Assembly: GCA_009776995.1 (NCBI GenBank)
Contig: WRMR01000284.1
Location: forward strand, 1 to 6,638
DNA: 6,638 nt
Direction of reading: 5' to 3'
Origin: Planctomycetaceae bacterium
Lineage (GTDB): Bacteria; Planctomycetota; Planctomycetia; Pirellulales; Thermoguttaceae
Part shown: piece after piece, positions 1 through 6,063 of the stretch
Numbering within the stretch: position 1 is the first letter of the stretch
How the letters are laid out: the number at the start of each line of letters is the position of its first letter
The notes under the pieces: model-generated
The model's input: only the letters and a program-made list of their open reading frames with translations
Databases searched by the model: none
What the model was told of the DNA's origin: nothing
Position numbers and translations under genes: made by a program

Positions 1-20
1 ACGAGTGGCGAGAGATTCCA

Positions 21-90
21 AACTCCTAACTCCTAACTCCTAACTCCTAACTCCTAACTCCTAACTCCTAACTCCTAACTCCTAACTCCT
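21..90. repeat. Heptanucleotide tandem repeat, 10 perfect copies of AACTCCT
   Basis: Ten uninterrupted identical copies of the 7-bp unit AACTCCT fill 21-90. The array ends 17 bp before the tatC start codon and runs straight into a C-rich stretch. One strand of the array contains no G. A 7-bp period cannot keep a reading frame, so the array is non-coding. Perfect identity between all copies suggests recent slippage or active turnover. Short heptamer tandem repeats are known from cyanobacteria and other large-genome bacteria; any function here is unknown. The position in the 5' region of tatC means copy number could alter promoter spacing or leader length. Confidence 0.97.
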
Positions 91-107
91 GCCCCTCACC
101 CCAAATC

Positions 108-1202
108 ATGCGCACGAAAAACGCCAAAGACAAAGACCTGTTTCAGGAATCCACCATGTCGTTCAGCCAGCATTTGGACGAACTGCGGACATGCCTGATT
201 CGCGCGGTCACGTTCCTGGCCGTCGGAGTGTGTTTGGGTTTCGCACTGGGAACTCCGGCCGTCAAATTTATTGCATCGCCACTGGAAAAATCGTTGCAGC
301 ATTTCTTTAAGGATCAGGCACTGCGAAAAATCGAGGCTGAAATCAAAGAACTCAAGGAATCCGGTCAGGCGGACGACTTAATCGCTTACATCAGAGCGGA
401 TTACCTTCCGGTCACGTATTATATTACGCCGAGCGACGTCAAAACCATGCTTCATGCGGCGTCCGGCAAGCCGTTGCCTGAAGCTCTTCACGCGGAAGGC
501 AAAATCAGCGTTCACGATGTCGATAATTTCAACGAGGAAAAAGGGACAAATATCCAGCCGATCCGTATTCATCTGATGACCAAAGTGACGGAGGATCGTA
601 GCACGAAAATCAAATCGCTCAGTTCACAGGAATCGTTTACGATTTGGATCAAAGCCTCCTTTGTTGTCGGCTTACTGTTTTCAAGTCCGTTTGTTTTTTG
701 GAGTATCTGGGCGTTCATCGGTGCCGGGTTATACCCCCATGAACGGCGTTACGTTTACATTTTCCTGCCGATCAGCATCGGTCTGTTCATTGCGGGAATG
801 CTGCTTGCCTTTTTCGTCGTGTTCCAGTTTGTCCTCGACTTCCTGTTTTTTTTCAACCGCATGTTGAATATCGAACCGGACCCGCGTATCAGCGAGTGGC
901 TCAACTTCGCGCTGATGCTGCCGGTCGGTTTCGGCATCAGTTTCCAGTTGCCGCTGGTGATGTTCTTTCTCGAACGGATCGGTGTTTTCTCCATCAAAAT
1001 GTACCTGAGCAAGTGGAAAATTTCCGCTTTTGCGATTGTTATTATTTCCGCCATGCTCACTCCAGGCGACCCGTACAGCATGTTGCTCATGTCGATTCCG
1101 CTGGTCGTTTTGTACTTCTGCGGCATCCTCATGTGCAAGCTCTTCCCGCGAAGCAAGAGCATTTTCGATTTCGACGAACAGGATATTGTGCCGGTGGATT
1201 GA
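108..1202 (+). CDS. tatC: Sec-independent protein translocase TatC (long-loop form)
   Basis: TatC is the multi-spanning membrane core of the twin-arginine translocase; it binds the RR signal peptide and recruits TatA/TatB to export folded proteins. The protein has 364 residues against 258 in E. coli. Family landmarks are clear: HLDELR at 22-27; a first membrane helix at about 30-52; SPL at 57-59 (E. coli Pro48 region); WAF with Phe203 (E. coli Phe94); LYPHERR with Glu212 (Glu103); FGISFQLP with Gln280 at the Glu170 position; and TPGDPYS with Asp321 (Asp211). Six membrane segments fit. The extra length is almost all between SPL and the second helix (about residues 64-174), giving a first periplasmic loop near 110 residues. 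The ATG at 108 is preferred because the N-terminal DLFQESTM segment looks family-typical from memory; ATG at 156 is the alternative. No Shine-Dalgarno sequence is seen. No tatA or tatB is in the window. Confidence 0.96.
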   Translation: MRTKNAKDKDLFQESTMSFSQHLDELRTCLIRAVTFLAVGVCLGFALGTPAVKFIASPLEKSLQHFFKDQALRKIEAEIKELKESGQADDLIAYIRADYLPVTYYITPSDVKTMLHAASGKPLPEALHAEGKISVHDVDNFNEEKGTNIQPIRIHLMTKVTEDRSTKIKSLSSQESFTIWIKASFVVGLLFSSPFVFWSIWAFIGAGLYPHERRYVYIFLPISIGLFIAGMLLAFFVVFQFVLDFLFFFNRMLNIEPDPRISEWLNFALMLPVGFGISFQLPLVMFFLERIGVFSIKMYLSKWKISAFAIVIISAMLTPGDPYSMLLMSIPLVVLYFCGILMCKLFPRSKSIFDFDEQDIVPVD

Positions 1203-1339
1203 GGTCGAAAGCACACTGATAACACAGATGGATCAGATCAACACAGTTCAGTCCGTGAGAATCTGAGCCAATCAGTTGAAAAGATTTTACTACCCTGTTG
1301 TGAAACCATTGTTTGAAACGGAATCGTTGCGATGTGGGA
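1203..1339. other. Convergent intergenic gap after tatC
   Basis: The gap separates the stops of two convergent genes and holds no gene. Two nested pairs of complementary hexamers are visible: ACTGAT at 1215-1220 with ATCAGT at 1271-1276, and TCAGAT at 1233-1238 with ATCTGA at 1261-1266. They could form an imperfect stem but have no U-run, so I do not call a terminator. The ACACAGAT-like wording around 1222-1247 resembles short interspersed repeats, which is only an impression. Confidence 0.4.
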
Positions 1340-2965
1340 CTAATTCGAAGCAAGAATTCCCGCATCGAGAGCATTCATGATACCTTTCAAACGCTCAATG
1401 TCGTTCTTGACGATTTTCAGGCGGTCTTCGATTTCTTTCATGGTGACTTTCGGCTGGTTTTTCACCGTTGTTGTCGCTCCAGTGGAACTTGTTCCCATGC
1501 CCGACCCCATGCTCATACCCATGCTGTCCATTCCACTTGTTTGTTGCTGCTTGGCACGTTTTGCCGCTTCCGGGTCACCTTCGTCAAGAAACTTGACGCA
1601 TTCGGTGATGGTTTTGTTCAAACCGGTCAACACTTCATGGTACGGCGTCTCTTTGACCGCTTCGGAATTCACCAATCCGCCGGTTCGATAGTCCGGCCCC
1701 TGAATGCAAGCGATCATGCTGCTGAAACCGTCTTTGATTTGAATAAGCGAATTGTTGATCTGGTCCGCCTGAGCCTGTCCCATGGTCGAACCTGTGCCGC
1801 CGCCATACATGCCCGACATTCCACCGCCCGGCGACATTCCCATTCCTCCCTCCATGCCGCCGCCCATACTACCGCCCATGCCTCCCGACATGGAACCGAC
1901 CGTCTGTTGGGTCGATTGTTCGTCAAGCATGGTCTGAATCCCGTCATCATGAATGACCAGCCCCAGCGTCAGTAACGCCCCGGTCGTTTTTTTCAGCAGA
2001 TCGGGTGAAGTTTCAATCGTCTTGTTGAACCGAGAAAGGGAATAGGCGCATTGATAACGTATCACAGGCAATTCCGCTTCATCATTGATGCGTTCCAGCA
2101 AGGCGTCAATAATCGCGTTTTGGGTCGGCCCGGCCGCTACGGACAGGTAGCCGAGTGTGCCAATGGCAGTATTTCGGAACCAATTGTGAAGCTCCACCGT
2201 TCTTTGGGGTTCCGCAGTATTCAGGGCATTCGGGTTGGTGGCGATGATGATGACATTTTCCGGCGGGTTGGGACCAGTACCGGCCGAACCTCCATTTTTG
2301 TTCTCGTAGGGCGTATCCGCCGCGATACTGATGAGGAGGTCGGCAATCTGCTGTCCGTTCGACGTTTGGATATTTCCCAGGATGACATGTCGCCGAATCC
2401 CATGTAACGCTCCCAAGCGTACCGCCTCGCGAGTGGTATCTTGTCCGTCGCCCTGGTTTTTGTACAATTGATATAACGCATCCAGTGCTTTGAGATAGGG
2501 CTTGGGACGACCATCTGCCGCCACGCCTTCGTCCAGTTCCCCCAAAGTGAGAACGGCATTATACCGACAGGCGGGGTAATAATCCTTCTTGTTCGTATCG
2601 TTGGCAATATCATAAAGAGCCTTGGCCAGTAATCCCAACAGGGTGGACTTGCCTTGCGGGTTGGATACCCCCTCAACGAGAGTTTGAATATCCTTCCGGT
2701 ATTTGCCGAGATCGGCGGTATTTTTCTGGTCCGTCCAACGGACGAAAAAATTCCTCATATAGGTTGTGATTGTCGCTTTGGCCGCATCGTCGAGATTACC
2801 GCTTTGGAGCAAACGTGTCACTTCCCCGGAATCCACCGGATTCTGGACGGCTGGATTCGGCGTCCTGCTTTGCTGGCCAGCCCCTTGTGCAAACACAGGC
2901 GACAACGAAAATCCGACAATCCACAGAGCCGCTACGAGAGTCATCTTGTGAGTCATATCATTCAC
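1340..2965 (-). CDS. Secreted protein with helical repeats and Gly/Met-rich linker, function unknown
   Basis: I do not recognise a named family. With the GTG at 2965 as start the product has 541 residues; ATG codons at 2956 (residue 4) and 2944 (residue 8) are possible starts, and 2956 gives a neat signal peptide. The N-terminus has a hydrophobic core (about 9-22) followed by SPVFA, with cleavage expected before QGAGQ, so the protein should be exported. Residues about 45-340 look alpha-helical with HEAT-like pieces (for example YNAVLTLGELDEG at 135-147, EAVRLGALHGIRRH at 180-193, VIRYQCAYSLSRF at 301-313). A Gly/Met/Ser-rich low-complexity stretch at about 358-397 and a smaller Met-rich one at 478-492 separate a helical middle part (400-475). 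The C-terminus (508-530) is charged heptad-like helix, possibly a coiled coil. A scaffold or binding role outside the cytoplasm is inference only. It converges with tatC; the stop is TAG at 1340. Confidence 0.85.
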   Translation of the reverse strand: MNDMTHKMTLVAALWIVGFSLSPVFAQGAGQQSRTPNPAVQNPVDSGEVTRLLQSGNLDDAAKATITTYMRNFFVRWTDQKNTADLGKYRKDIQTLVEGVSNPQGKSTLLGLLAKALYDIANDTNKKDYYPACRYNAVLTLGELDEGVAADGRPKPYLKALDALYQLYKNQGDGQDTTREAVRLGALHGIRRHVILGNIQTSNGQQIADLLISIAADTPYENKNGGSAGTGPNPPENVIIIATNPNALNTAEPQRTVELHNWFRNTAIGTLGYLSVAAGPTQNAIIDALLERINDEAELPVIRYQCAYSLSRFNKTIETSPDLLKKTTGALLTLGLVIHDDGIQTMLDEQSTQQTVGSMSGGMGGSMGGGMEGGMGMSPGGGMSGMYGGGTGSTMGQAQADQINNSLIQIKDGFSSMIACIQGPDYRTGGLVNSEAVKETPYHEVLTGLNKTITECVKFLDEGDPEAAKRAKQQQTSGMDSMGMSMGSGMGTSSTGATTTVKNQPKVTMKEIEDRLKIVKNDIERLKGIMNALDAGILASN

Positions 2966-3197
2966 TTTCCGTCTTCAAAAGTCGTCCGAAACGACAGATA
3001 CGCGATCAAAGAAAAGTTATTTGCCAACAATTCGGTTTCAAGCAGGCCGTGACCACACTGCACAATATCCCATGATACAGTAATCACTCACACTATCAGG
3101 ATACAAGGAAAGTGATAATATTTCAAGGTGAAAAGCCAAAAAATCGATGTAATATCCACCTTTCTTGAGTTAATCAAACGTGAATCAAAAAAACACG
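2966..3197. other. Intergenic region upstream of the secreted-protein gene
   Basis: No gene is seen in these 232 bp, and the part from about 3060 is AT-rich. A small perfect hairpin GTCGT-CCGAA-ACGAC lies at 2981-2995, within the probable leader of the minus-strand secreted-protein gene. Another possible stem is ATCACT at 3083-3088 with AGTGAT at 3111-3116. No convincing sigma-70 promoter and no U-tailed terminator for the Nudix gene were found. Confidence 0.4.
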
Positions 3198-3632
3198 TCA
3201 GTCACTGAACCGCTCGGGATGGCCGGCAAAGCGGTCGAGAAATGGAATGTTGCTTGCCAACAGATCGGGGTGTTCCCGCAATTCGTCGAAACTGAGCCAT
3301 GCGACGCTTTCGACCTCCTGGGGGGTTGGTACGAGTGCAAACGGTTCCGGCAACCGGACAAGCCACCAGCGGAGGTGAACCCGCCAGGGCGTGACGCTTT
3401 CCCAGATTTGTCGCACCGGGATGATCGTTTCGCCAAGTTCTTCGCGGAACTCACGCACCAGTGCCTGCTCGGGTGTTTCCCCCGGCTCAATTCCACCGCC
3501 GGGAAAACAGATCGTCCGTGGGGCGATTACGAACTGCGACCGCCGAATCACCAGTAGTTTTTCGTCCCGCATGGCCACAGCAATCACACCGTGACGTTCC
3601 GGTTCCTGCGTTGTATGGGTATGTTGCGGCAT
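3198..3632 (-). CDS. Nudix hydrolase (MutT-like)
   Basis: Nudix enzymes split nucleoside diphosphates linked to another group, using metal ions held by the Nudix box. The 144-residue product has this box at residues 46-68: Gly46, Glu52, then REFREELGE at 60-68, matching GX5EX7REUXEEXGU except for Glu in place of the last hydrophobic residue. The metal-binding glutamates Glu61, Glu64 and Glu65 are all present. Length and the N-terminal strand HGVIAVAMRDEKLLVIRR are normal for a single-domain member. I start at ATG 3632 because the upstream open frame (to 3797) is Arg-rich translation of a palindromic repeat and has no Nudix similarity. No Shine-Dalgarno sequence is seen. The substrate cannot be predicted. 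It lies 216 bp downstream of the RmlD-like gene on the same strand, behind a large stem-loop, so co-transcription is uncertain. Confidence 0.92.
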   Translation of the reverse strand: MPQHTHTTQEPERHGVIAVAMRDEKLLVIRRSQFVIAPRTICFPGGGIEPGETPEQALVREFREELGETIIPVRQIWESVTPWRVHLRWWLVRLPEPFALVPTPQEVESVAWLSFDELREHPDLLASNIPFLDRFAGHPERFSD

Positions 3633-3660
3633 GGGAGTGGAGGCTGGTACGGTGGTGCAA

Positions 3661-3855
3661 AATCTCAGAATGTGTCTTTCATCCAACAGTAACCGGGAAC
3701 GAGCGTAGCGACCGGTTTTGGGTGGAAAGCACCCTCTCCGGTCACTCCGTTCGGCCACTTCGTGACCTCTCTTCGTTCCCGGCTGCTGTTCGTGCACTTC
3801 GTTCCCGGCTGTTGTTTCTTGTGAAAAGCCTTGGTTTAAGACACATTCTCATATT
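3661..3855. repeat. Large imperfect palindrome with nested hairpins between two genes
   Basis: The left arm 3661-3702 and right arm 3799-3855 are complementary in blocks. AGAATGTGTCTT (3667-3678) pairs perfectly with AAGACACATTCT (3838-3849); including flanks, 16 of 18 bases pair (3661-3678 with 3838-3855). CAACAG (3684-3689) pairs with CTGTTG (3809-3814), and CCGGGAACGA (3693-3702) with TCGTTCCCGG (3799-3808). Inside are further stems: GACCGG (3709-3714) with CCGGTC (3738-3743), GGGTG-GAAAG-CACCC (3720-3734), and GGTCAC (3740-3745) with GTGACC (3762-3767). The right arm covers the stop codon and last codons of the RmlD-like gene. No clear target duplication flanks it. It could be a REP/BIME-like element or an intercistronic RNA structure. 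Confidence 0.75.
3771..3811. repeat. Direct repeat pair CTTCGTTCCCGGCTG
   Basis: Two identical 15-bp copies lie at 3771-3785 and 3797-3811, 26 bp apart start to start, inside the large palindrome. The second copy pairs best with the left arm because CTGTTG follows it; the first has CTGCTG. An internal partial duplication of the right arm is the simplest reading. Confidence 0.85.
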
Positions 3856-4742
3856 GCGTTTCTTGAAGCAAGGTAAGTATCGAGTGCCGTTTGCCAGCCG
3901 GAAAGTTTGGGCGTACCTTCGACGGCATCGTATTTTGCGGTATCGAGCACAGTGTATTTCGCGCGTGGTGCGACGAAACCGTAATCGGCGGCAACGATTG
4001 TTCCAAATTCGCGTTTGACGCCTGTTTGACGCACGATTTCTCTGGCCATGTCGAACGACGAGGCCATCCCCGCGTTGGCAACGTGATACAATCCGGTGCA
4101 TTTGCGTTCGATCAGGGCGAAAACCGCGCGCGCCAGATCGTCGGCCCAAGTGTAAGACGCCCACTGGTCGTTGATGACGCTCATTTTTTCCTGTCGCCGC
4201 AACGATTGCAACAATGTTTCGACCAAATTGCCGGAGCTGTTTCCGCCGGCCTTGCCGAAAAGCGGTCCGGTTCGCACGACAAGATGATGCGGCGTCTCAC
4301 GGGCAGCCCGTTCGCCGTCGAGTTTGGTTTTCGCGTAAACACTCACCGGTTCCGGCGTGATTCCCTCCGAAAACGGCGATAAACCATTCACGGTCAACAG
4401 GTCAGCGGTTTGTCCGAACACTTCGGCACAGGAAACCTGGACAAGCAAAGCGTCTGTGCGGATGGCCGCTTCCCGCAGGTTTGCCGTTCCCTGAACGTGA
4501 ATCGTTCGTGCCGTGTTCGGTTTCTTTTCAAGCCAATCGATCATTGTCACGCCGGCGGTATTGATAATCACTTCGGGCTTGAGTTCGCCAAGCATTTCAA
4601 GAACAAACCGTCGTGACGTGACGTTGAAATCAGGCAGATCAAGTGCCGCAAAGTCACTGCTTTCACTCAGATTGAGCGAAACGGCATGGCGTATCAAAGC
4701 TCCGCCCAACAGCCCGTTTTTACCGACGATTGCTATTCTCAT
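3849..4742 (-). CDS. RmlD-like NAD(P)-dependent SDR (dTDP-4-dehydrorhamnose reductase family)
   Basis: RmlD reduces dTDP-4-keto-L-rhamnose to dTDP-L-rhamnose with NAD(P)H in the cytoplasm; relatives act on other substrates. The 297-residue product shows the Rossmann motif GKNGLLG (7-13), the family segment NTAGVTMIDWLEKKP (61-75), the catalytic Tyr-x3-Lys pair in YAKTKLDGE (Tyr136, Lys140), RTGPLFG (157-163) and NDQWASYTWADDLA (191-204). The usual STDYVFDG strand is replaced by SCAEVFGQ (104-111): Ser104 is kept but Thr, Asp and Tyr are changed, and the stretch to Tyr136 is about seven residues longer than usual. The exact substrate is therefore uncertain. No rmlA, rmlB or rmlC is in the window. 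It begins 23 nt after the IscS-like gene, probably in one operon. The start ATG lies in an 11-bp tandem duplication; the stop TGA lies in the arm of the large palindrome. Confidence 0.9.
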   Translation of the reverse strand: MRIAIVGKNGLLGGALIRHAVSLNLSESSDFAALDLPDFNVTSRRFVLEMLGELKPEVIINTAGVTMIDWLEKKPNTARTIHVQGTANLREAAIRTDALLVQVSCAEVFGQTADLLTVNGLSPFSEGITPEPVSVYAKTKLDGERAARETPHHLVVRTGPLFGKAGGNSSGNLVETLLQSLRRQEKMSVINDQWASYTWADDLARAVFALIERKCTGLYHVANAGMASSFDMAREIVRQTGVKREFGTIVAADYGFVAPRAKYTVLDTAKYDAVEGTPKLSGWQTALDTYLASRNAI

Positions 4743-4753
4743 GCTATTCTCAT
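4732..4753 (-). repeat. 11-bp tandem duplication spanning the RmlD-like start codon
   Basis: On the minus strand ATGAGAATAGC occurs twice in tandem (4753-4743 and 4742-4732). The second copy begins the real frame (Met-Arg-Ile-Ala). The first copy is out of frame by 11 bases and reads Met-Arg-Ile-Ala-stop, with its TGA overlapping the real start as ATGA. The duplication also puts a GAG triplet six bases upstream of the real ATG, the only Shine-Dalgarno-like element at this gene. Confidence 0.9.
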
Positions 4754-4765
4754 GGTACGGTTTCG

Positions 4766-5914
4766 TTATTGTGGCTCTGTTTTGCGTATGGCTTCCCAGG
4801 CCGAGGCCAGCATCTCTGCCGCGCGGATCATTTGCTCTTCCGTATTGAAACGTCCGATGCTCAGGCGAATCGTTCCCTGCACCTGGGCCGGCGTCAAACC
4901 CAATGCCGACAACATCGGCGACGTCGTGTCATAACGTCCCAGGGCGGCGGCACTGGTCGAAAAGCAAACTTCCGGCAGACGCTGCTGTATTTTGTCGGCG
5001 AAAACACGCGGAAACGTCACCGAACTGGTATTCGGCAACCGCTCGACGTCTTGTCCGTTGATGATGAGTCCCGGAACCATGATCAACAGATTGGCTTCGA
5101 GCAGGTCGCGCAATCCCGTCATGCGTTCAATCGACTGCTGCATGTATTTGTCGGCAATGACCGCCGTTTTACCGAAGGCAACAATTCCCGTCGCGTTTTC
5201 CGTACCCGAACGCAAACCATATTCGTGGCCTTCACCGTGCAGAATCGGGGAAATCGGCGTCCCGTGTCGCACGAATAAGGCTCCGACCCCCTTCGGGGCG
5301 TACATTTTATGGCCGCTCATCGAAAGCAGATCAACGTTCAGCCGGGCAATATGAACCGGGATTTTCCCAAGTGCCTGCGACGCATCGGTATGCACCAGGA
5401 CACCAGCCAGACGGCAACGCTCCGCGATTTGTGCGACGGGTTGAATGATACCCGTCTCGTGTTGGGCAAGCGTGACGCTGACGAGAAACGTGTTTTCCCG
5501 GATTGCCTCGACGACCGACTCCGGGTCGATGATTCCTTCGCGATTTGGCGAAACGAGCGTCAAACCGTAGCCGAGGGCTTCGAGAAACTTGGCCGTCTGC
5601 AACACCGCCGGGTGTTCGACCGACGACACGACAAGATGCCCCGAACCTCGCGGCGCAACTTGCATGGCCGTGCCGACCAGAGCCATGTTGCAGCTTTCTG
5701 TTCCGCCGGATGTGAAAACGATCTCACTCCGCTCGCAACGAATGAGACCCGCGAGATGAAAACGAGCCTCCTCGATCACTTCAAACACGGCCCGGCCAAT
5801 CGGGTATTGGCTCGACGGGTTGCCGTAATACTCGGCCAAAAACGGCAATACCGCTTCCTGTGCTTCAGGTGCCATCGGTGTCGTCGAATTGTAATCAAGA
5901 TAATAGAATCGCAT
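4766..5914 (-). CDS. IscS/NifS-like PLP enzyme (cysteine desulfurase family) lacking the catalytic Cys
   Basis: Class V aminotransferase fold; typical members take sulfur from cysteine as a persulfide on an active-site cysteine for Fe-S cluster or thio-cofactor synthesis. The 382-residue product has YLDYNSTTP (5-13), SGGTESCNMA (69-78), EHPAV with His101, HTDASQ (Asp177, Gln180), the PLP lysine Lys203 in SGHKMYAPKG, LRSGTEN (234-240) and IRLSIGRF (349-356). The catalytic loop reads CFSTSAAALGRYDTTSPML (317-335). Aligned gap-free to IscS back from the conserved Arg350, Ala324 falls on IscS Cys328. The nearest cysteine is Cys317, seven residues earlier. The usual NNE motif is QHE (151-153). I start at ATG 5914, which gives the family N-terminus; the open frame to 6007 crosses a hairpin and is not family-like. 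It may be a selenocysteine lyase, desulfinase or other lyase rather than a desulfurase. First gene of a probable operon with the RmlD-like gene. Confidence 0.92.
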   Translation of the reverse strand: MRFYYLDYNSTTPMAPEAQEAVLPFLAEYYGNPSSQYPIGRAVFEVIEEARFHLAGLIRCERSEIVFTSGGTESCNMALVGTAMQVAPRGSGHLVVSSVEHPAVLQTAKFLEALGYGLTLVSPNREGIIDPESVVEAIRENTFLVSVTLAQHETGIIQPVAQIAERCRLAGVLVHTDASQALGKIPVHIARLNVDLLSMSGHKMYAPKGVGALFVRHGTPISPILHGEGHEYGLRSGTENATGIVAFGKTAVIADKYMQQSIERMTGLRDLLEANLLIMVPGLIINGQDVERLPNTSSVTFPRVFADKIQQRLPEVCFSTSAAALGRYDTTSPMLSALGLTPAQVQGTIRLSIGRFNTEEQMIRAAEMLASAWEAIRKTEPQ

Positions 5915-5940
5915 GGTCAAGGTGTGTAAGGTAAAAAACA

Positions 5941-5965
5941 CGAATCGTTTTCGTATTTTGAGAGG
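5941..5965 (+). repeat. Degenerate third copy of the transposable-element end
   Basis: CGAATCGTTTTCGTATTTTG followed by AGAGG matches the left end of the element at 6064-6087 except for one extra T and a few substitutions. It is in the same orientation as the left end. No partner end or target duplication is seen for it in the window, so it may be the remnant of a second insertion. Confidence 0.75.
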
Positions 5966-5983
5966 CGGTCCCGTTGAGTCCAA
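5955..5983 (-). promoter_or_regulatory. Possible sigma-70 promoter of the IscS-like/RmlD-like operon
   Basis: On the minus strand a TTGGAC (5983-5978) and CAAAAT (5960-5955) are separated by 17 bp, about 40 bp before the ATG at 5914. Matches are only 3/6 and 4/6. The -10-like hexamer lies inside the degenerate element-end copy, so an inserted repeat may have supplied part of the promoter. Weak evidence. Confidence 0.22.
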
Positions 5984-5996
5984 TACGGAAACCGCC
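5964..5996. repeat. Inverted repeat GGCGGT...ACCGCC upstream of the IscS-like gene
   Basis: GGCGGT (5964-5969) pairs with ACCGCC (5991-5996); after a 1x2 internal loop CCGT (5971-5974) pairs with ACGG (5985-5988). There is no U-run on either strand, so it is not a typical terminator. It overlaps the possible promoter spacer and could be an operator or leader hairpin. Confidence 0.5.
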
Positions 5997-6055
5997 AGTG
6001 ACGTCAATTGTCCAAAAAGCCATGTTCAGTAGTTCCCAAGAAAGGTTCCCGCATT

Positions 6056-6063
6056 AAAAATTG
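6056..6063. repeat. Left target-site duplication AAAAATTG
   Basis: AAAAATTG directly abuts the left end of the 6064-6290 element and is repeated exactly at 6291-6298 on the other side. Confidence 0.88.

Noticed and set aside
21..90. CRISPR array
   Set aside because: The 7-bp units are contiguous with no spacers.
729..1225. Two minus-strand frames of about 160 codons inside tatC
   Set aside because: They are reverse-frame shadows of the transmembrane coding sequence, without plausible starts or domains.
1313..1975. Plus-strand frame of 220 codons
   Set aside because: It is antisense to the secreted-protein gene; its His/Ala/Arg-rich sequence is the shadow of the Gly/Met-rich coding region.
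3633..3797. N-terminal extension of the Nudix frame to 3797
   Set aside because: It is an Arg-rich translation of the palindromic repeat; the 144-residue form from 3632 is a complete Nudix domain.
5309..5929. Plus-strand frame of 206 codons
   Set aside because: It lies wholly over the IscS-like gene apart from its last bases, is rich in Arg, Cys and His, and has no family motif.
5964..5996. Rho-independent terminator
   Set aside because: The stem is good but no U-run follows on either strand.
5915..6007. N-terminal extension of the IscS-like frame to 6007
   Set aside because: It crosses the GGCGGT/ACCGCC hairpin and the degenerate element end, and family proteins start at the Met before RFYYLDYN.
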